NCBI GenBank assembly: GCA_958295645.1
Contig: OY282361.1
Span: forward strand, 2,198,501 to 2,262,500
From: Longimicrobiales bacterium
Lineage (GTDB): Bacteria > Gemmatimonadota > Gemmatimonadetes > Longimicrobiales > Gaopeijiaceae
Direction of reading: 5' to 3'
DNA length: 64,000 nucleotides
Shown here one piece after another: positions 57,069 through 64,000 of the stretch. Under the pieces are notes generated by a model, which was given only the letters and a program-made list of their open reading frames with translations, made no database searches and was not told where the DNA came from. Within the stretch, counting starts at the first letter, position 1. Each line of letters begins with the position of its first letter. The translations under genes and the position numbers were made by a program.

Positions 57069-60028
57069 AGGATGCCATCCGCATCCGCGGCGCCCGCCAG
57101 CACAACCTCAAGGGCGTCGACCTCGACATCCCCCGCAACTCGCTGGTCGTGCTGACCGGTCCGTCCGGATCGGGCAAGTCCACCCTCGCGCTCGACGTGT
57201 TGTTCGCCGCCGGCCAGCGACGCTACATCGAAGCGCTCTCGACCTACGCCAAGCAGTTCCTCGAACGCCTGGAGAAGCCCGACGCGGACGCGATCGAGGG
57301 ACTCTCCCCGGCCGTGGCCATTCAGCAACGCAGCCCGGCGACGGGCAACCGCTCGACCGTCGGCACCGCCACCGAGATCCACGACTACCTCCGCCTCCTG
57401 TACGCCCGGGCCGGCCGCCTGCTCTGCCCGCATTGCAGCGCCGAGGTGCGTCCCGACACCGTGTCGTCCGCCGCCGACCGCCTCGCCGCTCTCCCGGACG
57501 GCCTCCGTCTCCTCGTCGCCTTCCCGTTGCCGCGCAGCGCCCGCACCAGCCACGCCCAGATCGCCAGCAACCTCCGCGCCCTCGGGTTCGTCCGGGCGCT
57601 CGCGGACGGTGCGCTCCACAACCTTGCCGACGAACCACCCACGCCCAGCCCCGATCTCGCCGCCGCCAACAGCGTCCTGGTCGTCGTGGACCGCCTCGTC
57701 GTGCCCGCGAAGCCCGACAAGAGCTGGACCGACCGCCTCGCCGACTCGCTCGCCACCTGCTTTCGCGAGGGCGAAGGCCAAGCGGTGGCCGTCCGGGCGG
57801 GCGAGACGGCGCCCTTCGTCCGCTTCTCGGAGCGCTTCCTCTGTCCCGAGCATCCGGAGACGGCATTCCTGGAGCCCACGCCGCGGCTGTTCTCGTTCAA
57901 CAATCCCTACGGAAGCTGCCCTGCCTGTTCGGGCTTCGGCGCCACGCTCGAGTACGATCCCGCCCTGATCGTGCCCAACGAGGAGCGGTCGATCGACGAG
58001 GGCGCGGTGGACCCGTGGGCCAAGCCGCGCTACGGCCGCGAGCGAGAGGCCCTGCGCCGTTTCGCGGTTCGCGAGGGCGTGCCGCCGCACGCGCCGTGGA
58101 GACTGCTCCCGCGATCCTTCCAGGAGGCCGTGCTCTACGGAAAGGGCGAGTTCCAAGGCATAATGGGCTTCCTGGCGGGCAAGGAGAGGCGGCGGTACAA
58201 GCAGTACATCCGCGTCTTCCTGCGCCAGTATCAGCGGCCGCGTCCCTGCCGGGCCTGCAAGGGCTCCCGGCTGCGGCCGGAGGCGAGGTGGGTGACGGTC
58301 GGGGGCCGCGACATCGGCGAGGCGAGCGTCATGCCGGTCGGCGACTTGGGGGGATGGCTCGCCGGGCTCGACCTGCGACCCCAGGAGAGGCGGATTGCGG
58401 CGCCGATCCTCAGGGAGCTCGAAGGGCGCACCGCATTTCTGGCCGACGTGGGACTGGGCTACCTGACGCTCGCCCGTCCGACGCGGACGCTGTCGGGCGG
58501 CGAGGTGCAACGGATCGCGCTGGCCAACTCGCTGGGCTCGCGGCTGGTGGACACGCTCTACGTGCTGGACGAGCCTTCGGCCGGGCTTCACCCCAGCGAC
58601 GCCGGCGCCCTGATCGAGCAGCTCAAGCGGTTGCGCGACGCGGGCAACACGGTGCTGGTGGTGGAGCACGACGCGGATGCGGTCCGCGCGGCCGATCACG
58701 TGGTGGAGCTGGGGCCGGGAGCGGGCGACGCCGGAGGAGAGGTGGTCTTCGAAGGCCCCCCGTCTGCGCTGGCGGCCGCCGACACCGCCACCGGGCGTCA
58801 CCTTGCAGGGCGCCACCACCTCGCGGGGCGCCACTTGACGGACTTGACGGGCCAGGCCGGGTTCGGAGGCGACGAGGCCGAGCAGCGCCGACAACCCGGA
58901 AGACGGCGGCCCCAGCGGCACGGTCGGCACGGTCGGCCTCCGGGCAACGGCGCGGCCTCCCGCAGAAGTCCCGTGGACGGCGCCCGCATCCGTCTCGAGG
59001 GCGCGACTCTCCACAACTTGGCGGAGGTGGACGCCGAATTCCCCGTGGGCGCCTTCACGGTGGTGACGGGCGTCTCCGGATCGGGCAAGTCCACCCTCGT
59101 GCACGACGTGCTCTACCGGGCGCTGGAACGCGAACTGGGAAGGGGCGAGACCTCCGCCAAGGAGCACCTGGGGGATGCGGTCGGCGCCTACCGCGCGCTG
59201 GACGGCCTCGAGCACGTGGACGCGGCGGCGCTCGTGGACCAGAGTCCCATCGGGCGCACGCCCCGGTCCAATCCCGCGACCTACGTGGGCGCCTGGAGCG
59301 AGATCCGCGGCTTCTACGCGCGCCAGCCGTCGGCGCGGACCGCGGGGCTGAGCGCCCGCAGCTTCTCGTTCAACGTGGACGGCGGCCGCTGCCCGGCCTG
59401 CAAGGGCCTCGGAACGGTGGAGGTGGACATGGTGTTCATGGCCAACATCCACGTGGAGTGCGAGGTCTGCCGGGGGCGGCGCTACCGGCCCGCCGTGCTC
59501 GAAGTGAAGGTGCGAGGACTGAGCATCCGCGACGTGCTGGACTTGACGATCGACAGGGCGATGCGGTTCTTCGCGCGGGAGCACAAGCTGGGGCGGGCGC
59601 TCTGGCGCCTGGGGCAGACCGGCCTGGGATATCTGCGGCTGGGCCAGCCCGCCACCACGCTCTCCGGCGGCGAGGCTCAACGGCTCAAGATCGCCAGGGA
59701 GATGATTCCCGCTCGCGGGCGGCGCGGGCGGACTCTGTACATCCTGGACGAGCCCACGACCGGCCTGTCGGGCGAAGAGGTGGCGCAGTTGATCGGAGTC
59801 CTGCGCAAGCTCGTCGAGGGCGGCAACACGCTGATCGTGGTCGAGCACGACCTCGACGTGGTGCGGGCGGCGGACTGGGTGGTGGACATGGGACCGGGCG
59901 CCGGGCCGGGAGGGGGCCGCGTCGTGGCGGCGGGCCGTCCCGAGGACGTGGCGGCAGCTCCGGAAAGCGTGACCGGGCAGTTCCTGACTGCGGCATGGAG
60001 GGCCCAGGCCGCCGCGCCCGCTTCGTGA
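57065..60028 (+). CDS. uvrA: Excinuclease ABC subunit A (UvrA)
   Basis: This protein of about 987 residues has two ABC modules. The first has Walker A GPSGSGKST near the N-terminus and signature TLSGGEVQR; the second has GVSGSGKST and TLSGGEAQRLK. A CPHCSAEV pair starts the UvrB-binding/zinc region, FNNPYGSCPACSGFG and CPACKGLGTVEVDM are further zinc-module parts. UvrA recognises DNA lesions for nucleotide excision repair. An unusual linker between the modules (about residues 572-637) repeats LAGRHH-like units and is rich in Arg and Gly. The GTG start overlaps EamA (GTGA). A stray paralogue cannot be excluded. Confidence 0.93.
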   Translation: MKDAIRIRGARQHNLKGVDLDIPRNSLVVLTGPSGSGKSTLALDVLFAAGQRRYIEALSTYAKQFLERLEKPDADAIEGLSPAVAIQQRSPATGNRSTVGTATEIHDYLRLLYARAGRLLCPHCSAEVRPDTVSSAADRLAALPDGLRLLVAFPLPRSARTSHAQIASNLRALGFVRALADGALHNLADEPPTPSPDLAAANSVLVVVDRLVVPAKPDKSWTDRLADSLATCFREGEGQAVAVRAGETAPFVRFSERFLCPEHPETAFLEPTPRLFSFNNPYGSCPACSGFGATLEYDPALIVPNEERSIDEGAVDPWAKPRYGREREALRRFAVREGVPPHAPWRLLPRSFQEAVLYGKGEFQGIMGFLAGKERRRYKQYIRVFLRQYQRPRPCRACKGSRLRPEARWVTVGGRDIGEASVMPVGDLGGWLAGLDLRPQERRIAAPILRELEGRTAFLADVGLGYLTLARPTRTLSGGEVQRIALANSLGSRLVDTLYVLDEPSAGLHPSDAGALIEQLKRLRDAGNTVLVVEHDADAVRAADHVVELGPGAGDAGGEVVFEGPPSALAAADTATGRHLAGRHHLAGRHLTDLTGQAGFGGDEAEQRRQPGRRRPQRHGRHGRPPGNGAASRRSPVDGARIRLEGATLHNLAEVDAEFPVGAFTVVTGVSGSGKSTLVHDVLYRALERELGRGETSAKEHLGDAVGAYRALDGLEHVDAAALVDQSPIGRTPRSNPATYVGAWSEIRGFYARQPSARTAGLSARSFSFNVDGGRCPACKGLGTVEVDMVFMANIHVECEVCRGRRYRPAVLEVKVRGLSIRDVLDLTIDRAMRFFAREHKLGRALWRLGQTGLGYLRLGQPATTLSGGEAQRLKIAREMIPARGRRGRTLYILDEPTTGLSGEEVAQLIGVLRKLVEGGNTLIVVEHDLDVVRAADWVVDMGPGAGPGGGRVVAAGRPEDVAAAPESVTGQFLTAAWRAQAAAPAS

Positions 60029-61188
60029 CCGCAAGCGCCTCCCGGCCGGAGGGGCTGCAACCGGGCGCTCCGAAATCCGCCCGCACAAAAGCTGGACGGC
60101 CTCGAAGCGCGGCTCCTCTCGCGCTCCGAGGGGGCACGGCGCCGCCCCTCGTCACCGTCCTGCTCCCGGTCCGCAACGGAGCGGCGACCTTGGAAGCGTC
60201 CCTCGAATCGCTCTCGGCCCAAACGTTGCCGAGCTTCGTCGTCGTGATCGTGGACGACGGCTCCAGCGACCACAGCGCGGCAATCGCCCAGGCTTGGATC
60301 AGCCGCTTCGCCACGAACTCGGAACCCGCCGGCACGGCCTCGCAGCCTTCGCGCCGCGCCCACCTGATCCGCACACCGCCCGACGGCATCGTCCCGGCCC
60401 TCCAGCGCGCCTTGGCCGAAGTGCGCACGCCCTACACGGCCCGCATGGACGCCGACGACCTCTGCCGCCCCGAACGCCTGGCCGCCCAGCTGGCCTATCT
60501 CGAAGACCGTCCCGAAATGGCCGGATGCGGCGCGCGGGTGCGCCTCGTCCCGCAATCCGCCGTCAGCGAGCGGGCGGCGCAATACGCGGACTGGCTGAAC
60601 GGCCTCACCCGTTGGAGCGCGGTGCAACGCGACATCTTCGTCGAGTGCCCGCTGGCCCATCCCACCTTCATGTTCCGCACCTCCGTGCTGCGCGAAGCCG
60701 ACGGCTACCGCGACCGGGGTTGGCCCGAAGACTACGACCTGCTGCTTCGCCTGTGGCGGGCCGGGCGCCGCTTCGCCTCGCTGCCGCGAACGCTGCTGGA
60801 CTGGACCGACCACGCAACGCGCACCAACCGCACCCACCCCGCCTACTCGCAGGACGCCTTCCGCAGATGCCGCGTCCATCACCTGCGCCGAAGCCGTCTG
60901 GCCGGGCGGCGCGGCGTGGTCGTCTGGGGCGCGGGACCCACCGGCAAGTCCCTCGCCAAGGAGTTCGTTGCGCAGGGCGTGCCGCTCCTCGGCTTCGTCG
61001 AAGTCGATCCTCGCAAGATCGGCCAGCAAATCCACGGCGCGCCGGTGGTCTCGCCCGCCGGCGCCGGGGACTTCCCGCAAGCCTTCCATGCAGGCGCCGT
61101 AGCGCGCGCCAAAGGCCGCCGGGCCGTCCGCCGGGCAGCCGCCGAAGCCGGCCTCGAAGACGGCGTGGACTTCGTCGCGATGGCGTAG
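60025..61188 (+). CDS. Family 2 glycosyltransferase with C-terminal Rossmann-like domain
   Basis: This protein of about 387 residues has the GT-A opening VTVLLPVRNGAATLEASLESLSAQTL, VVIVDDGSSDHS and the ARMDADDLCRPERL DxD motif. Further along, WPEDYDLLLRLWRAG is the acceptor-side motif. The last 100 residues are a separate domain with a GAGPTGKSLAKEF Rossmann loop and GFVEVDPRKIGQQIHGAPVV, similar to nucleotide-sugar or PglD-like regulatory domains. The GTG start overlaps the uvrA stop as GTGA. The product sugar is unknown. Confidence 0.88.
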   Translation: MTASASRPEGLQPGAPKSARTKAGRPRSAAPLALRGGTAPPLVTVLLPVRNGAATLEASLESLSAQTLPSFVVVIVDDGSSDHSAAIAQAWISRFATNSEPAGTASQPSRRAHLIRTPPDGIVPALQRALAEVRTPYTARMDADDLCRPERLAAQLAYLEDRPEMAGCGARVRLVPQSAVSERAAQYADWLNGLTRWSAVQRDIFVECPLAHPTFMFRTSVLREADGYRDRGWPEDYDLLLRLWRAGRRFASLPRTLLDWTDHATRTNRTHPAYSQDAFRRCRVHHLRRSRLAGRRGVVVWGAGPTGKSLAKEFVAQGVPLLGFVEVDPRKIGQQIHGAPVVSPAGAGDFPQAFHAGAVARAKGRRAVRRAAAEAGLEDGVDFVAMA

Positions 61189-61280
61189 CCGGCAGGCACC
61201 GGGCCGCCCGGCGGCCGTCGCATCCCGCCAGCGTCCGAGCGGTCGTCCGGATCAGCGCCAAGCACCCCTCCTTCGCTCGC

Positions 61281-61288
61281 TATATTTG
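61281..61288 (+). promoter_or_regulatory. Possible -7 element upstream of gyrA
   Basis: TATATTTG fits the TAnnTTTG -7 box of Bacteroidota promoters and is the only AT-rich spot in the 170 bp before gyrA, 71 bp before the ATG. No convincing upstream (-33) element is seen. Confidence 0.3.
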
Positions 61289-61358
61289 AGGGGGCGCATC
61301 GCCTTCCTCGCCCCTCTTCCCCCTCCGCCTTCGCCCGCCTCGGGCCGACCCCCGCAAC

Positions 61359-63956
61359 ATGCGCGAAACCGACCAGAGCGACGCCGGCGAGAGAATCCTG
61401 GATCGGGTCCTCGAACAGGAGATGCGCGACTCGTTCATCGACTACTCGATGAGCGTCAACATGCAACGCGCCCTGCCGGACGTGCGCGACGGCCTGAAGC
61501 CCGTCCACCGGCGCATCCTGTACGCGATGTACGAGCTGGGCCTGACCCCGGGCCGCGCCCACAAGAAGTGCGCGACCGTCGTCGGCGAAGTCCTCGGCAA
61601 GTACCATCCCCACGGCGACTCCGCCGTGTACGATGCGCTCGTGCGCATGGTGCAGGACTTCTCGCTCCGCTACCCGCTGGTCGACGGACAGGGCAACTTC
61701 GGCTCGATCGACGGCGACTCGGCAGCCGCCTACCGCTACACGGAAGCGCGCCTGCAACGACTCACCATCGAGCTGCTGACCGACATCGACAAGGAGACCG
61801 TCGCCTTCGCCGAGAACTTCGACGGCCGCCTCGAAGAGCCCACGGTTCTCCCTTCCAAGGCGCCCAATCTGCTCGTCAACGGCTCCTCCGGCATCGCGGT
61901 GGGGATGGCGACGAACATTCCGCCCCACAACCTGCGCGAAGTGGTCGCCGCCCTGCTCGCCCTGATCGACGAACCCGATCTGCCCCAAGAGCATCTCGAG
62001 GCCATTGTCCAAGGCCCCGACTTTCCTACCGGCGGCTACATCTGCGGCCGCGCAGGCATACGAGACGCCTACCGCACCGGCCAGGGACGCATCGTCATGC
62101 GCGCCAAGGCGGACATCGAGGAAGCGGGCGACGGACCGCCGCGGATCGTGGTGAAGGAAATCCCCTTCATGGTGAACAAGTCTCGCCTCATGGAGCAGAT
62201 TGCGAGCTTGGTTCGCGACAAGAAGATCACGACCATCCGCGACATGCGCGACGAATCGGATCGCGACGGCCTGCGCATGGTGCTCGAGCTCAAGCGGGAC
62301 GCGGTCCCCCAGATCGTGCTGAACCGGCTCTACAAGCACACGCAGATGCAGTCCACGTTCGGCGCCATCTTCCTCGCGCTGGTCAACGGCGTGCCCCGGA
62401 CGATTCCGCTGCGCCAGATGCTGCTGCACTTCGTCGGCCACCGCCACCAGGTCGTGGTCAAGCGAAGCGAGTTCGACTTGGCGGCGGCGCAGGAACGCGA
62501 ACACGTCCTCGAAGGCCTTCGGATCGCCGTCGAGAACATCGACGAAGTGGTCAAGATCGTCCGCGGCTCGCGCGACTCGGAGGAAGCCTCCGTGCGGCTC
62601 CGCACCACGTTCGATCTCTCGGAGCGCCAAGCCCGCGCCATCCTCGAAATGCGGCTGGCCCGCCTCACCGGGCTGGAGATCGAGAAGCTGGACGTCGAAC
62701 TCGCCGCCGTGAAGGCCCAAATCGCGGAGCTCGAGAGGATTCTGGGCAGCAAGAGCGTCCGCATGGGCATCATCAAGGACGAGCTGCGGGAGATCGCGGG
62801 CCGCTTCGGCGACGAACGGCGCTCCGAGATCGTGGGGGCGGTGCGGTCCTTCGACGTGGAAGACCTGATCGCGGACGAGGAGGTCGTCATCACGATCTCC
62901 CGCGAGGGCTACGTCAAGCGCATTCCGGTGGACACGTACCGGACGCAGAGGCGGGGAGGGAGGGGCCTGCGCGGGATGAGCACCAAGGCCGAGGACTGGG
63001 TGGAGCACCTGTTCGTGGCCTCCACGCACGACTACTTGATGGTGTTCACCGACTGGGGACGCTGCCACTGGATCAAGGTGTGGGCCATCCCCCGGGGCAG
63101 CCGCCAAGCCAAGGGCAAGCCGATCGTGAACATGCTCGGGCTGGGGGCGGGCGAAGGCGTGGCCGCGGTCGTGGCCGTGCGCCAGTTCAGCGAGGACCGG
63201 TTCCTGCTCTTCTGCACCAAGAACGGCGTGGTCAAGAAGACGCCCCTGGCCGCGTACAAGAACGTGCGCGCCGTCGGCATCATCGCCATCAACATCAGGG
63301 AGGACGACAGGCTGATCGACGTGCGCGTCACCGACGGGTCCAACGAAGTCCTGCTGGGCACGCGCTACGGCAAGGCGATCCGCTTCGGCGAGGGCGACGC
63401 TCGTCCGCTTGGGCGCGTGGCGCACGGCGTGCGGGGGATTCGGCTCGCCGCGGGGGACGAGGTGGTCGGGATGGTGGTGGTCCGGCGGCCCAACGCCTCC
63501 GTGCTGGTCGTGACCGAGCGGGGGATGGGCAAGCGGAGCGAGGTGGGCAAGTACCGGCACCAGCATCGCGGCGGGAAGGGCGTGATCAACTTGAAGCTGT
63601 CCGGCAAGACGGGGCCGGTGGTAGCGGTCAAGTCGGTGACCGACGCCGACCAGCTGATGATGATCTCGCGCAACGGCGTCGTGAACCGCCAGCACGCGTC
63701 GGAGATCTCGGTGATCAGCCGGGCGACGCAAGGCGTGCGCTTGATGAACCTGGACGAAGGCGACGAAGTGGTGGACGTGGCGCGCTTGATAGGGGAGGAC
63801 GAAGGGGAGGAGGTGGTGGACGTGGCGCGCATGGTGGGGGAGGACGAAGGCGAGGAGGGGGTGGACGAGGCGCGCTTGGTGGGGGAGGACGAGGGCGACG
63901 AGGTAGTGGACGTGGCGCGCTTGGTGGGGGAGGACGAAGGCGAGGAGTCGGCGTGA
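61359..63956 (+). CDS. gyrA: DNA gyrase subunit A
   Basis: This 865-residue type IIA topoisomerase subunit introduces negative supercoils with GyrB. The catalytic tyrosine is in [11 protein letters not shown] (about Y127). The quinolone-resistance region [10 protein letters not shown] keeps the wild-type Ser88 and Asp92. The GyrA-box QRRGGRG (about 530) opens the C-terminal propeller. After the last blade, the C-terminus is an acidic tail of a 15-residue unit repeated four times. The ATG at 61359 has no clear Shine-Dalgarno. Its stop overlaps the next start (GTGA). Confidence 0.96.
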   Translation: MRETDQSDAGERILDRVLEQEMRDSFIDYSMSVNMQRALPDVRDGLKPVHRRILYAMYELGLTPGRAHKKCATVVGEVLGKYHPHGDSAVYDALVRMVQDFSLRYPLVDGQGNFGSIDGDSAAAYRYTEARLQRLTIELLTDIDKETVAFAENFDGRLEEPTVLPSKAPNLLVNGSSGIAVGMATNIPPHNLREVVAALLALIDEPDLPQEHLEAIVQGPDFPTGGYICGRAGIRDAYRTGQGRIVMRAKADIEEAGDGPPRIVVKEIPFMVNKSRLMEQIASLVRDKKITTIRDMRDESDRDGLRMVLELKRDAVPQIVLNRLYKHTQMQSTFGAIFLALVNGVPRTIPLRQMLLHFVGHRHQVVVKRSEFDLAAAQEREHVLEGLRIAVENIDEVVKIVRGSRDSEEASVRLRTTFDLSERQARAILEMRLARLTGLEIEKLDVELAAVKAQIAELERILGSKSVRMGIIKDELREIAGRFGDERRSEIVGAVRSFDVEDLIADEEVVITISREGYVKRIPVDTYRTQRRGGRGLRGMSTKAEDWVEHLFVASTHDYLMVFTDWGRCHWIKVWAIPRGSRQAKGKPIVNMLGLGAGEGVAAVVAVRQFSEDRFLLFCTKNGVVKKTPLAAYKNVRAVGIIAINIREDDRLIDVRVTDGSNEVLLGTRYGKAIRFGEGDARPLGRVAHGVRGIRLAAGDEVVGMVVVRRPNASVLVVTERGMGKRSEVGKYRHQHRGGKGVINLKLSGKTGPVVAVKSVTDADQLMMISRNGVVNRQHASEISVISRATQGVRLMNLDEGDEVVDVARLIGEDEGEEVVDVARMVGEDEGEEGVDEARLVGEDEGDEVVDVARLVGEDEGEESA
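63750..63955 (+). repeat. 45-bp in-frame tandem repeat encoding the GyrA C-terminal tail
   Basis: Four and a half copies of a 45-bp unit encode [15 protein letters not shown] with small changes. The first copy is the normal end of the GyrA propeller ([13 protein letters not shown]), so the tail seems to have grown by duplication of the gene's own terminus. Confidence 0.9.
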
Positions 63957-64000
63957 GCGGCCATCTGCTGGCTTCGCTCGACGACGTTCGCGGCGCGGCG
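63953..64000 (+). CDS. Start of an unidentified gene, cut by window edge
   Basis: GTG at 63953 overlaps the gyrA stop (GTGA) and begins [16 protein letters not shown] before the window ends. Too short to identify. Confidence 0.5.
   Translation, partial: MSGHLLASLDDVRGAA

Overview
The window is GC-rich, gene-dense bacterial chromosome with many 4-base gene overlaps. The exported proteins (a TonB-dependent receptor with an N-terminal regulatory domain, a VPS10/sortilin-type propeller, an LVIVD-repeat protein, lipoprotein beta-propellers), the type III glutamine synthetase, the Gld-like ABC exporter and the GMC oxidoreductase with a gluconate-dehydrogenase subunit 3 partner together suggest Gemmatimonadota or a close FCB-group relative. 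This is inference from gene content: there is no rRNA gene in the window.

1-11.5 kb: an ABC exporter cut by the window edge, then a mutagenic DNA-repair cassette (dnaE2, imuB, imuA). imuA is separated from imuB-dnaE2 by about 4 kb holding a translationally coupled three-gene operon (HEPN-like protein, ParA/MinD-like ATPase with a KGGVGR P-loop, second P-loop ATPase) and gene debris that includes an 80-bp near-copy of part of imuA. imuA and imuB carry matching promoter/operator sequences almost touching their start codons.

11.6-15 kb: a coupled 55-residue protein and minimal nucleotidyltransferase, then a convergent type II restriction-modification pair. 15-22.4 kb: a six-gene operon (ABC ATPase, GldF-GldG-type fusion, DUF4340 protein, GMC oxidoreductase, its small subunit, SnoaL-like lipoprotein). 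22.7-31.5 kb: rightward exported proteins (TonB receptor, LVIVD protein, multicopper oxidase, 6-bladed propeller) with a lone C5-cytosine methyltransferase among them. 31.6-37.6 kb: a helix-turn-helix regulator, a DUF234-like ATPase with a degenerate P-loop, type III glutamine synthetase and a propeller lipoprotein.

37.7-53.4 kb: ordinary genes (two AcnX subunits, an M14 carboxypeptidase, thiC, an amidohydrolase, a VPS10 protein) interrupted at three places by leftward pairs of an SMC/OLD-like ATPase and a small TOPRIM-like protein. The first sits between the two AcnX subunit genes; in the third the nuclease is frameshifted. 53.6-64 kb: a beta-lactamase/D-Ala-D-Ala dipeptidase fusion, an EamA transporter, uvrA, a glycosyltransferase, and gyrA with a tandemly repeated acidic tail.

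Overall this is a housekeeping backbone into which small defence-like modules have been inserted at gene boundaries. I saw no integrase, transposase, CRISPR array, tRNA or rRNA. Family assignments come from motifs recognised by eye; no database search was run.
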